Below, piece by piece: positions 11,900-24,700 of a DNA stretch of 64,000 nucleotides. The DNA comes from Symbiodinium microadriaticum (lineage: Eukaryota > Sar > Dinophyceae > Suessiales > Symbiodiniaceae). The translations under genes and the position numbers were made by a program. Below the pieces are notes generated by a model. It searched no databases and had not been told where the DNA came from. It saw nothing but the letters and a program-made list of their open reading frames with translations. The stretch is from the NCBI GenBank assembly GCA_001939145.1, contig LSRX01000843.1:81062-145061 (forward strand), in the 5' to 3' direction. The first letter of the stretch is position 1. Each line of letters starts with the position of its first letter.

Positions 11900-12157
11900 T
11901 CAAAACAGTGTATCCTGCCCGGCCTTGGTGCGTACACGCTCCTCCTCATCAGCATCGTCCCCATCACTGTCCCCTGCACCATGTGGAGGCGACCGAGAAT
12001 AAGGCCAAGGGAACTGCAAGAGATACGTTCCTCCATCATCACTGCCGTCCCGAGTCAGCCGTGCCAGGTCAGGCACCACTTCGCCATAGTTTGCTGTCAA
12101 GCCTGTCCAATAGAGAGCGTATGCAGAGCACGGAACCCTTTCAATGCCAGCCCCCAT
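11900..12157 (-). other. Possible coding exon, acidic
   Basis: The minus strand holds NYGEVVPDLARLTRDGSDD, then FPWPYSRSPP and an acidic run DSDGDDADEEERV. Composition and length look like a real exon. It lies downstream of the carboxypeptidase gene on the same strand and might belong to its 3' end or to the next gene. There is no homology call. Confidence 0.25.
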
Positions 12158-13956
12158 ATTCGTCTGCCTTCCAGCACCTCTGCCGCAGTGATTGTGTCCA
12201 GAACCTACACTGTCCCTTTGTCAGCCGCTAAAGCAGAAGCATGAAAACATATGAAAACATCTCCTGTTGGCCTCTGTCTGGAACCACGGCCTGGCGCGCA
12301 GCACCTGAAACTTCTATCAGTGCCGCTCAGCCAACCGATTCAGTCTTGGGGCCCCAACACGTGGGCAGGAAAGGTCCAGCAACAGGCCCTCGCAAACGCA
12401 GGCCTGCCCAGAAACACTTGGGGCTATGGATGCTGTTGAGACCTGGGTCACTGAGTGGACTCGGTGGTCTTATCCTATCTCCTTAAGGCTACAGTGCGCG
12501 TTTCTTCCCCTTTGAGCCGCGATATTCGAGGGCACACCCCAGTTGGTTCAAACATCAACTGACATTCTGAAGCTTCTGCAGACTGGTGACATCTCGTGAC
12601 ACGAGCCTACCTCAAGCTTCATGAACCTTCCATCCTCACGTGAACCGTCACCCACGTTGTCGCCTGCTGTTATCAGCCTGTACTAACTCTATGGCTATGG
12701 CATGGAGGAGACGACAGTGTCCACAAGAGAAAGACAGCCTCCTCTTGTACTTCTGGTGCTTCCGCACTGCCAGGAGGCACAGGCCGTGAACCCGGCAGGC
12801 CTGCTCGGTTTGCAGTGCATCAGTGTGTCTCTACCAAATCGCAACAGGGAGCCTCCCTGCTCAAGGGTTTCTGGAAGGCTTGGAGTGTCGGGCCGTAATC
12901 TTCTCGGGCCTGAGTGGCAGCCATTGTGCTTCGTAGCATGTCTAATTCAACTCAGGCACACCGGCATGAGCTTTGGCGCTGTTATGCAAGTTATGCTTAG
13001 CGGGATCTCTTTTTGATTTTGGCACCTAAATATTGCATATAGCACGCCCTGGGCCCTGCTATGTCCCTGGCGGGCATTGTCAGGCGAATGCAGCTGGGGG
13101 CCAAATCGTCTTTACATTGGGCATCATGCCCTGCGCTGCATGGGCTTCCGTGACTGTTTGCATCGTCTGCCGAAGAACGAAGAGCGCAGCACCTGGCGGC
13201 TTCGGGCCCGGACAGGCTTGGGCCACGGAGCAGAGGTCCACGTTGAAGAAAAGCGCTAGGCCACAGCCCACCGCACAGCCGACCTCACCCGACCACAAAT
13301 TTTCAGTCTGAAAAGTCTGAAGACGGTGAGACGAAGCGAAGCTATAAACTGGCGAAGTTGCTGACGAGACGGTGTTGAAGCAGGTCAAGGGAGTCTGCGA
13401 ATGATGTGAGGTAGTAATGAAGAAATGGTAGGCTGAGATGTATCGAGGTGCGGTACCGGCTGCACCTACCGAGCCTGCTCGGTCCTGCCCTTCTTTCGCT
13501 GTGACACTTGCCTGCCCCGCCTCACCTCACAATGCAACATCTTCTCATGCCTCGGAAACATTTGGGTGAATATTTGCCTCAGCTTTGGCATGTGTTTGAT
13601 GGCTGATGGTGCTAAAGTGGAACAGAACGGCACTTTTGGCACGGTGGTTGTGTTGTCCAAAGGGTTTGGATTCGCAAGCCTGCACATCAAAAACGCAATG
13701 GATTGCTTCACTGAGCTACTTCTGTCTGGCAAGGCACGAGCAGGTGCAGCGGGACGGCCAGCAACAGGATTTACGCTGTTGGCTCTTCAACGAAAAGAGT
13801 GGAGAAACTGCACCCGGTCTCGAATGCAGGAGGAAGTCACATGAGAGTTACGGCAATTGACGGTTTCAGCTCTGCCACGACTTCCAGGAAAGGTCGCACT
13901 TGGCACTGCAGGGTGGTGGTCAGATCGACAGGTCCGGCATGGTGCAGCCAAAGCCC
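12158..13956. other. No supported gene
   Basis: Only short frames without recognisable domains. Further 3' exons of the carboxypeptidase gene may be hidden here. Confidence 0.4.
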
Positions 13957-14746
13957 GTGCCGAGGCTGCAGCAAATTCCACGCGTGAAGGCGTGAAGTGG
14001 CCCTCTGAGCCTTCGGCACCTGACGAGACGGCCACTGTGGATGTGGTGCGTTTGACGTGAAGTTCTTTCGCGCTTTGACTGCAAGTGTTGCTTTCGCCCT
14101 GAGCTCTGGGCCTGTGTCCACCGGAGCAAATAGCGAGCACTGCGTCAGGTCAACATGGCTCCGGATACAGTCTCACAGATGTGCAAAAACTCGAGTGACC
14201 TCGATTGTGTAGGTGTACTTGACGCCGAACTGCTTATAGACAACATAGCCTCAAGAGCAGTTCGATGCCCTAGGGTATGGTACAACAATGAGATCGGTGC
14301 TCTCATGAATGTCGTGATCAAATCGCCTTTTCGCTTTGCCCGTGTCTGCTCTTCATTTCACCCGCACAACTTCACTGTGTAACGCACATGGCCATCCTGG
14401 CAGCAAGAGAAACTCGAGGTCCTCGCGTGCGGTCTTCCGGTGGGAGCGCGTGCATCTCCAGTGGCACTGCCTACTGGACAAAGTACCGAAAATAGGTTCA
14501 TGGCGTGGGCTTTCACTGCTCGCTCAATCTTCTGAAATCCTTAGGGCAATAGCTCGAAGCTGAGGTCCGTGGAGATCGCCGAGCACATCTTCGGGAAGAC
14601 TGCATTGGAGATGTGCGCCTTGTCTTGCAACGAAAGCAGCGAGTCTAAAGGCTGTTATGCACGTCAGCAAGTTCAAGAGGCATCTTGTGCACAGTGTACT
14701 GGAGCTCGCGGCCGTCGGGTTGGAACCATAGAAGAAACAGCCAAAC
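13957..14746 (-). CDS. Carboxypeptidase exons 12-16: distal catalytic part
   Basis: Exons give FGCFFYGSNPT, AHISNAVFPKMCSAISTDLS, QCHWRCTRSHRKTAR, YVVYKQFGVKYTYTIE and GHFTPSRVEFAAASAR. The E of YTYTIE matches the catalytic glutamate of CCPs. Phases agree across ACG|GCC, GA|GCTATT and C|GCGAGG. The last exon is placed by similarity only, and its join to the previous exon was not resolved. Confidence 0.65.
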
Positions 14747-17700
14747 CTCGTGACGACTCAGACTCACCACAGCTTGCAAAAAGATTAAGCAGCAGCAGCT
14801 GCCGTACTAGGTGGGATTGGTAGTATCCGGTGCAGTAGAAACAGAAGTGTCTGTGGTAGACAAAATGCTAGTACCTGAAGCACTAGTGGAAGCACTGAAA
14901 GTGGAATCATTTCGCAGTAGAAATACGAGCAGTAGAAGCAGCAACGGTAACTAATAGCAAGAATAATGCTCTTTAGATCTAATTAATACTTTCTTTCGCC
15001 AGGGCTATGGGCCAGGGGTTTCCCCGCAGCCCGCGCGCTTCAGCGCCCCCGACCGTTGTGGAAGGGGTCTTCTAATTAGTGCTGTCTCTCTCTGTCTACC
15101 AGGTGAGGAGCAAAGGGCGGTCCGACTCCTTGCCCCGTGCGCGCACGCACGCCCGCTGTCTTTGGGGTGACTCTTCCCCTCCGCAGGTTTTTCCTAGGGC
15201 TTGGCTGTAGTGACAAGGTTTCCCCCCTCTGACAAGACTGTACGCGGAGCTGTTGCTGCAGGGGCTTTGGGCACCAAACGAACACCTTCGGGACCATAAT
15301 AACCCATAACTGCTATGCACACGACCTCTCTGTCCCCCCTGCAGCTGCTCCCCCTGCTTTAGAGGTGTCCGTACTGGCTTGTTTCCCCTCATCACGAAAG
15401 TCTCGAAAACTGCTACAGGATCCTACAAAGGCCTTACCAGAGAACGTTACAACACACCGAACACACTCTGAGGGCTGGGCCAGGCCTCACGTAGGAGGCA
15501 AGCACTTCACTTCGACAACAAGCTGTTCCGAACACTGTAACCCCGCTTCATGATATGGTTTTCTCTGGCTTCTCCCCCTTTGTCTGCACGTGGTGCTTGG
15601 CAGAAACTGCTGCAGTGGGGTGTTACTTTCAGGAGGACTACCTAAAACTAAGAACAGGCACACCCTCAGCAGGTTCGTGAAGCAAGGTTTCCCCCTCGGA
15701 GGTTTGTAAGCAAGCGGTTCCGAAGTTACACACATGCTAGATGAAAACGGCTCAAGGCGACAACAACTCCCCCCTCCGAAGGTACTTAGCTGCACGTGGT
15801 GTGTACGTCTACGGCGGTGGCTCTGCTCACTGGTCTCACTATCGAATTCCCCATCATCCAGCGTAGCGTGCTCTTCGCAACCCATGTCCGGGGCTCGCCA
15901 AGGAACTGTGTCTGTTTCCGACTCAGGCAGTCCAGCCCCCTTTTAGCGGGTGTCGCAGGTTGCGGCTTTGGTGGCAGTGTTGCCAGCTCCCCCACGGCAT
16001 CCAGATCCAAGCTGCCCAGGGCTGCTTCGGCTTGGCTTGTGGTTGTCCCACATAGCCCAGTCCAGGTGCCAGGCCCAGGCTTGTTCCCCCCTTCGCACCG
16101 CGTGCTTCCAAAGGCTTGTCTGCGATGGGCTCCATGCAGTCCTGGTAGAGGTTGAGCTCGGACGCCGTGGAGCGACTGCTGTCCTTCCGGATTCTTGTGG
16201 TACTCCTTGAGGTGCGTCTCGTAGGTTGACGAGCGAGCTCTCCCCCTCCAAGTCGTCTGGTCCGCAACGCAGTCTTCTGTCTGCGTGCCGGTAGCTGGCA
16301 GTCCCCCGAACTGGGATTGGCGTCATTGCTCCAGAGCTTGCATAAGACCTGTAGCACTGTAGCGATCTGCAGTTGGTCCCCGACAATGTGGGGATGATGC
16401 GGCGGATATCGTCCGCGGCGTCGCACAGCAGCAAGGCGGCACTACTCACACAGCGGGTTCTTGCTGGGGCTTCTTCTCGTCGGGTCCTCGCAGCAGGCGT
16501 CCCCCCGCGGTCTATGAGCACGCTTGGGGGTGTCACGAAGTTCATGATGTTTTGCCAAAAATCTGCTCTGTGCCGCTGCAGGTTCCCCCGAAGCGACAAG
16601 TCTCGGGCGTTGATCAGCACGTGCACCACGTGCTGCAGCTGTTGCGTGTTCCATGAGCTGAAGGACTCCCCTCTCCACCATGGCTATTACAAAGAATAAG
16701 TCCTCAACTCTTTCCATGGGGCTGAGTGCCGCCGGGGAGGTCGCTACTTTTTCCGCGTATTGCAGCACCTCCCGGATGGCGTTTGGGTTCCCCAGCGCGC
16801 GCTTTCTCACCCTTCGCGGGGAGGCTTGAGCGTGGTGAGCACAAGTTGGGCCGCTACATCTGCCATGGAGGCCATCATGTCCCCCCCGGGCAGGGCAGCT
16901 GCGGCTTCCCGTATGACCTGAAGCTGCCTTAGTAGTGCGTGAAGGTTGTTTGTGGGCACTTCGTTGCTGCTGGAGGCTCCCTGTGGAGCGGTTCTCCCCG
17001 GTTGGAGTGGTGGGTGCTGCTGGTGCTGCTGCGGGGTGGGCCGCGTGTGAGGGGTGGTCGTGTGCTGTGTGTTAGTGTGTGTCTGTGGCGGGGTGTCCCC
17101 GATAAGTGGGCTGCTGCGGCATGGTGGTGGGGTTCGTCGACCCGCCCCGCTTTTGCTGCATTGCTGCTTGGTGCTGGCATGGGCTGGGGCAGTGGCGTGG
17201 CTTGCGCTGGCTCCTCGATGCAGTGACTGCGGCTGTGTTCCCCCGATTTCCCCCGTGCAGTGGAGGGTGGTAGGTGAGGACTGGGCCCCCCATGCGTGTT
17301 CGGGCTGTGCTCGCTCGTCTGCTGCCTGCTGCCAGCAAGGTTGCTGGTTGCTGGCCGTCGTGGGCCGTGGGGTGGGTCCGCTGCTGGTCTTCTGAGAAGT
17401 GGTGCCTGTGGCCTTGCTGGGTCCACGCACCGTGTTCCCTCTACCCGCTGTGGGGTCGCTGCCGCGAGGACCGGGTGGTGCTGTGTATCAGCGGCCTGCT
17501 GCTGCGGTTCCGGGCTGCTCCTGCCTTTCGAGATCTGTGCTTCTGCCGGTGTCGTGGTGGGTTCGCTGTCATCCCCCGACTGCAGCCGAGCTGTAGCACG
17601 GGTTGCTGCTGCTGCTGCTGTCCCCGTCGGTAGGTGTGTGCTCACGGGTCGTCGTGTGGCTTACAGGTTCCTGCCTGTCCTGTATGCAGGGCAGCAGCTG

Positions 17701-20700
17701 GAGCACTGGCTTCAGGTAGCGCAGGTCACTGTCCCTTCGCAAAGGTCGGCTGGCAAACGGCACAACTGACTGACACGACTGCATGTATGGACGCAAAGGA
17801 CAAGTGCAACGCTAGGCTCTCAACTGGACTGTCTCACTCGCTGGCGCGGTTTATCTCCCCCCTGCACTGTGTTGTTTGGCGTAAGGTTTGTGATACTGCT
17901 CTGCCTGCCTGTAGCCCACGCAGCATCGAACGTGGCCCCAAAGTGCTCCACCCTGCAATGTTTGCTGCGCGTTGTATTTGACATGTGTGTGTGTGTGTGT
18001 GTGCCTGTGCTTGCGGGGCTTTTGCTTCTCTTGTTCCCACCGCTGTAAGTCTTTCCACACCAACATCGGTCACTCCCGTGGCTGTGCTTGTGCCACGTGC
18101 CCATAGAGGTCCCACGTGTGCCTGAGCTGGAAGGTGCTCCACCGCAAAACCTAGCCCCCCTCATGTGCGCACGTGCCAGGCTTCCCACTGCTCCCCGGTC
18201 GCCGCGCTGGGTGCATCATGCGGCGTATCTGCAGGAGTTGGGTGCTGCTGACAGCCTTGAGGATGCCATCCGTGATGGGCCAGGATTGTCCCTCCCACAA
18301 GGCTGCCCCCTAACCAGTGTTTGGTGGAGTGTGACTTGAGCGGGGTGGCTGCGCAGGGCAAAGCTGAGTGTTTGTTGAAGGCCTTGCGTGCTCGGAGGTT
18401 CATCTCAGTGATGATGGCTGCGACCCCTCTCCGAGAACCCAGTGCTGCGACCACCTCCCCAAACGGTTTGCAGCCGACTGGTTTGCCAATGCGGAAACCC
18501 CCCTCCTTCAGGCCTGCTGAAGATAATTTGCCGTCTTGCCCGGTTGATTCTGATGAGAAGTCCATGCTTGGCACGGTGCCGTTCCAGGGCTGCAGGGGTG
18601 GCCTGGAGGTGTGCGGCATCATGGGACCATAGGTATGTGTCGTCCACCCGGATTTCGGGGGATTTTCGGCCGGTGGCAGTAGGTGCTGTGTTTTGTTGAA
18701 GTGCATCAGCCAGGCAGCACCGGGCTATGATCAGGGGACCGTGTCTTAAATTGTTGGTTAGGGGTATCGAACCAGGCCAGCTTCCCAAGGCATCCCCCCT
18801 GTTTGTCCCCCGCCTCCAGGCCGCAACCCCCCAATGCGCTGTGCAACCAAATATCCCATGCTCTCCTGCCAGACACTATCGAAAGCCTTGCGCATATCCA
18901 GCTTGATCACCCACGTGGGGACCCCCACTCTTTCACGTGTCGGATCTCCTCAAGACCACAAGTAGCTCCGGTGCCTGCTTGCCACGCCCCGCCCGCTTAA
19001 AGGGTGCATCCTCCTGCAGCCGCCTTCCCCCCGTAGCAACAGAATTGCGCAAGCCATTTGAGGATCGCCGAACTCAGCGCGATGGGGCGGGTGTCCCTGC
19101 AGGTTGGTGCATCCCCCTGACTCTTGGGGAGCAGAATGGTCATTCCCTGTTGTACGGGGGGCGGGGCAGTTCCCCCTTGTACAGGAAGTCGTTCGCTTGT
19201 GCAGGATTCGTGTGGTCCAGGTGGGATCCTGAAGGAGCTGCCAGAGCAGTTCGTGAATGATGGCGTCGGGTCCGGTGGCCTTGTTCCGTTTCCACTGCGC
19301 GTGGCGAAGTGCACGTCTTCCTCGGTGAAGGGATTAGGGGTGGCGTTTGCACAGTTGGGTGAGGGCCCCCCTGGTTGGAGTCGTCTGCGGGTACGTGCCG
19401 CTGGCGCTTCGGCAAAGATTTCCCGGAAATGGGTGGGCAGCTGTCCTTCCAAGAAGCGTCATCGGTCAAAACATGTTGCCATCCCACCCCCCTGGCTTGT
19501 GCTGCTTGCTGTTGCCCCCCCGGTGGTGCTATGTGCTTGCTGGTCAGGTAATCAAGTCTGCGTGATTCCATGGACGTATTGTACGGGTGGTAGGTAGGGA
19601 TCGGTAGTCCCTTGTGGGGGGTGAGGAGGGAGCTGTGGTGGAGTGCCGTAGAGGATAGCCTCCCCCCTGCCAGTGTGAGCCCGCCACCTTGGCTGTGGTC
19701 CAGCGAACCTTGCCACGCTCTGTCTGCGCAATGGTGGCATGGTGTGGAGTGTGGCCCGCCAAATACCGGGTACCCCGGCCTGCTCTGTGAGGTGTGAGCG
19801 TGGTAGCGATGCCCCCGGGAAGCAGCGTGGTGTTGGTATGCTTTGCTACCTGGCTCCTGAATGCAATTGCCGTGCCTCTCCAATCTAGACATCCAACCGT
19901 GGTCTTCGAGGAACTGGACCCCAGGCTCGGACATGATTTCTTGCAGCAAAACTACTTGTACAGCTTCGGAGGTCTGGGTCCCCGACGAACGATTGGGTGA
20001 GCTCCAGCACGCGCTGCGCCGTGAGCCCACCGACATTCCAGGTGTCCACACGAAAAAGGGCTGGAGGAAGTGGTCCCCCTTCTCTGCAGTGAATGGGTCA
20101 GCTTGGTCAGCTTGGTCTCCAATCATTGGAGTTCCGCTTTGCGGGCCCCCCAAACTGCCTCTATAATTCCGCGAGTGGTTTGCGCATGGTCTTGGCAAGG
20201 AGGCGTTCCCCCGACATTGGCTGCCATTGGCTTCTCAGCTGTTACACTGCACACATTTTGGGTGCTGGTACCACACTGTGCCTGTGGCGAACTCCACCTC
20301 GAGGTCCTTGCGGTTCCCCCCAAGCTCCAAAATGGTACGCTTAACTTTGCCGGCCAGTTTAGCGCATCTGCGCCTTTCTGGACTGTGGCTAATGGCAACC
20401 CAGAGTTTGCGCATTCCCTCTTCTTCGTTCTTCCCCAACATGATGACATGCTGGATCGCCCCCTGGACCCTCTGCCTTCTTGCGTCCTCGTCTTCAAATG
20501 GCTTCGGGGTGATGGGCAGGATGGCATATCTACGCCGAAGCCCAGGAACAAAAAACTCGTCCCCGTTCAGCGGTACGTCCAGGGATCGAAGGACGTCCTT
20601 TGCTGCCTTCAGGGTCTCCTCAGCTGCTCGGTCCGGGTGCCAGCCCCGATAATGAGAGCTGGTTTTCGCCCCGCATCAGTGTCCAACGTGCTCCCTGCGG

Positions 20701-21698
20701 CTGTGGAAAGGGGCTTGGTCTCCAATGCATGCAGCCGGTGTTCCAGGGCAGCTTGGGCTACCTTGACCTCGTCCAGCGCATTTGCCTGTTTGTCGTAGCT
20801 TTGGGTAACTCTGTCCAAGGCACGGACGGTGTCTTGCATTTGTTGGTTGACCACCGCCTCCACCGCCTGAACTTTGCCTTGCATGATCGGCACGTGGCAC
20901 GTTCCCCTGCGCACCTGCCAAGCTCTGCGCCATGTGTGACCGGTCGCGCACCCTTTCCTCCGCTAGCACATTTTTCCCTGGCATGTCTTTGGTCCTACTC
21001 CCCCTCCATGGGCGCGGCTGCCCCCTCCTGACCACCCACCATTGAAGATTGCATTCTCGATGCCGTCGCTGGAGTATCACGTTGCACACCCTGCTCAAAC
21101 TTTGCGACCCCTCGAAGGTGCGGTGAATCTTGCCCCCCACAAAGGCAAGAACAAAGGCTCGCCGAATGCGGTCAAGCAGCGGTGCTTAGCGTCCCCCGCT
21201 CGCCTCGTCGAGAGATCACGTGCAGGACCGTCCGTTACTATGTTCGCCCGGAGGACCCCGGCGATGAGCAGCGCAAACTTTGCCCCCTCGGTGGTCTGCA
21301 ATCGAACCGAAGAAAAAAGGCGTCCCCCTGAAGCAGGCGGCCGGGTTGAGAGATGACTGGGCGAGAGAGAATCAGGAAAGAGCAAGAGAGGGGGCAGCCT
21401 CTCTTGAACCACTCGCTTGAGCCAAATAGATACGGTCTCTCTCTCCGGTCTCTCTTGCTTGCTTGCTTGCTTGCGCGACGTTTGGGGTGAGCCCCGGGGT
21501 ACGCCGTCGTCTTGGGTCTGTCTGTGGAGGTGACACTACGGAGGGATTCGGCACCAACCCGCCTGTGGGTTGCTGCACGTGCTACTCCAGGGTTTTTGCG
21601 CCAAGCAACCATATTATGGTAGCCAACTCGACTGCGTCTATCTCTCTCTCTCTCATTCTCTCTCTCTCTCTCTCTCTCTGTNTCTCTCTCTCTCTCAT

Positions 21699-21747
<49 letters not shown>

Positions 21748-24700
21748 ACGAGGTGGGAGCCCCAGGGCGGTCCGACCCTGAAGCTCGCGCGCGTGCGCGC
21801 ACCCGCATGTCCTGGGGTGTCTGACACTTCTCCATACAGTTGTTCTGCATGGAGCTCGGCTGCACACAGATCCCCCATTTCCCCCTCTTGTGATGCCACA
21901 GTCTGTACTGAAAGAAACACAGAGAGTAGAGTAAGTAGCTGTTCCCCCTGTGGCATCCCGGGAGCGGGTGGACCATGCATGACAATGTGTGGGGCACTTT
22001 CCCCTGCACATCTGGTGATCCCTCCTCTTCGAGGACTTCAAGCATCAACAACCTGACACACTGCTTTGCACACTAGCGAAAACACTCTGAGGGCCGGACC
22101 GGACAGGGCGTACGGCAAGTGACGTGCAAACATGCTGGTACTCAACTGCCGTCCCCCCCCCCCCATGTTGTCTGCCCTGGAAATGAGCTCTGTACTACAG
22201 CCAGTGATGCAAAACAGGAGTTCAGCTGTCTAGGCAACCCCCTAGCAAGGCAGAACAGTGGCAGGGAGTGGGCTAGGCTGTGCGCCATCATGGGCACGTC
22301 GCCTACGGTGGCTGGCTGCACTAGACGAAGGCCCACTCGGCTCACTTTCTCCCCCCTCATCTCCATCGGGAAGTGTTGTGGCACCTCCCTCTGGAAAAGA
22401 GTGGGCTTCCCCCGGCAGGAGCAGCGTTGTTGCTTCGTCGTCAAGGGTGGCAGCGGCTGGCAGCGAAGGGATCCCCTCCATGGTATCCAGGTCATGCTCC
22501 AGACTGCCAAGCAGTTTGTTAGCTTGGCTTTCGGTTGTCCCTCGCAAGCCCAACCAGACTCCTTTTCGGCTTGAAGCTGTGGGTCTCTCCCCAGGAGGCT
22601 CGGTAGTGTCCATAGGCTCCATGCTCTCGTGGTAGAGCTCCGACTCGGGTGCAGCTTCCTCCGGCTCCCCGTTGTGTGGTTCACCTTCTGGTCCAGCTGC
22701 CTGTGGCTCGTCCTCCCCCTTATCAGCTGGGTGGTCCACGGCGAGCTCCTCCGTCTGGGCGCCATCGTGAACCGCAATCTGTCTGCGTCTATCTCTTTCT
22801 TTCGGCAGCGTTATAGGAGGGGGGGACCTCCCCTGCCCGTCTATCTCTCTTGCTTGCTTGCGAATGGCTCAGAGGAGTGAGAGTCGTGACCCCCCCTCCC
22901 CACGCAATGCGCGCAGCCATGTTCTTGGTCCCGCAAAGGAGCGAGTCTGTTGTCGCCCTCTGCGACTGAGTCAGGAGAGGAGGATTCCCCGTGTTGAGGA
23001 TCCCCCCAAGAAAAGTTCGTATGAAGCCAACGACACGGAACACACGACAACATCACAACATCGTCTATCTCTCTCTCTCTCTCTCTCTCTCTGCCGGCAA
23101 GAACGGGGGAGGGTCCCACGCTCACACCTCCGGCGGTTCTCTGTGCAAGTTGTTATCTTGCCGATGGTTTCACCCCCAACGGCTCAGCTGTACCTCTCCC
23201 TCTGCCTCTCTCCGTCTTCCCCCTGATCGAGAGGCATGCGACTAGCAGCTCACGTCTCTAGGCACTCGGCTTGGCAGAGTGGCCGTGGAGGTCAAGGAAC
23301 ATCTCCAGACCCCTCACAGAGGAAGAGCTGGAGCTGGACGAGCCCCCTGAGTCACAAGCAGCTAAAGCCAGTGCAACAGATACAGGAATTCATCGTGCAG
23401 ATCTGAAAGCCTATGTGGTGAGTGGCTGCCGGCTGCAAGCCCTGGCCAGGCTTGGAAGGGATTCTGACATGCGTTCGCAAGTTGGATGCACCTGGGAGAG
23501 GCTGCGCAAGTGGTTCTTCAGCGCGAAAATCACAGGGTGGAGGATTGGGTTCGGATCGTGCCTCAGCTCACGAAAAGAACACATTGACATGATCTCCGTT
23601 TTGTCACTGCCCTTACTCCTCGCTGAGCGTGCCGGCCAAACTCGGTTGGGATCGACACCAGCCAGGGTGCAGCGAGAGTTCCCGTGCACCACACCATCCA
23701 CATTGACCATAGGTATGACCTTGGCAAAAGCAGCCATGGAGAGCAACATCTCGACATCGAGAGCCATCCAGGCCGCAGAAACGAAAGTTTGACATCAAGA
23801 TAGCACGTGGAACTCACAAATGCAGCGGTGCCCCGTGACTGCTGAAGTGTGCCATGTCTCTCGTGCCATGATGTACAAACTTGGCTTCTTGCCATTTTTG
23901 GTGGATAAAATGACCACCGATTATGCATGTCATGATGCGGCACGTAGACTTGTCGTATGAGGCCCAGAGAGAACTGCGGATACAGTAACAAGTCACCGAA
24001 CCTCAACACTGGAGTGGGATTGCACGTGCCTTCTTTGTTGACTTCTTGGTGGAATCTGCTCACTCGTTCTGTGTTGATCATCCGGCGCAGCTCACGGTTT
24101 CCGCCGGATTCCGATCAAAGCTTATGACCACTTACAACTTACAATGCAACGACACCTGCTGATGCGGATGTAACCAAATGCAGAAACCCCTCGGTAGGCA
24201 ACAGCTCATTACACAGCGGACGCACGAGGGCAACAGGCCCCGGCATGGAAAAGGTAGACCTCACCTGGCAGTGAAAGCAATGCGACGGAAAGCATGTTCT
24301 GTCTCCTTTCCTTTTGCTTCGATTGTCAATATGCTGGGCACCCCGCGCAGACGACATGCGGCAGGCGTGGGCCCCAGCAGGAAGCGCAGCAAGCCCTGCA
24401 CGGCCCAGGACCTGAGGCAATGCTGGAAGGCATCTTGACGTTGTCGCTGTCGGAAGTTGGAAGCGCAAAGTCCCATGATGTCTCCTGTGCGGATGCTCTC
24501 ACCCAGGTAGCCAGGCCCGACCACCTCGCCCGGGTGCTGGCGAGCTGTGATCACGATGGCATACCTGGCGTTTGCTGTTGCTACTCCAGCCGACCTCTCT
24601 GTCCAGCACAGCCAACTTGAAGCAAACGAACGAGGAGCAGGCTTGGCTTTGGCTCTGGACCTCGGGCGACACGAAGCAAAAGTCCGGGTGTAGAAATGAG

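Larger units (their letters stand above)
15083..21435 (-). mobile_element. Non-LTR retrotransposon (LINE), decayed, in a carboxypeptidase intron
   Basis: Read on the minus strand, a 5' DinoSL remnant (21435-21416) is followed by a coiled-coil and RNA-binding ORF1 region, an endonuclease region, a reverse transcriptase, and a long 3' region whose last kilobase matches a second copy at 21748-22780. The 3' end near 15083 carries a short GA/CT tract. Many frameshifts fall at runs of G (C on the plus strand), so no intact protein remains. It has the same orientation as the host gene. That everything from 21435 to 15083 is one element is inference; the part after 17800 could belong to another insertion. 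Confidence 0.65.

Noticed and set aside
16929-17645. Pro/His/Thr-rich 238-codon ORF as a host gene
   Set aside because: It lies between LINE parts in the same intron, and its composition comes from CCC/GGG-rich DNA.
19140-20198. 352-codon minus-strand ORF as a single protein
   Set aside because: Recognisable endonuclease and RT pieces sit in different frames of this stretch, so the long frame is mostly a shadow of decayed LINE sequence.
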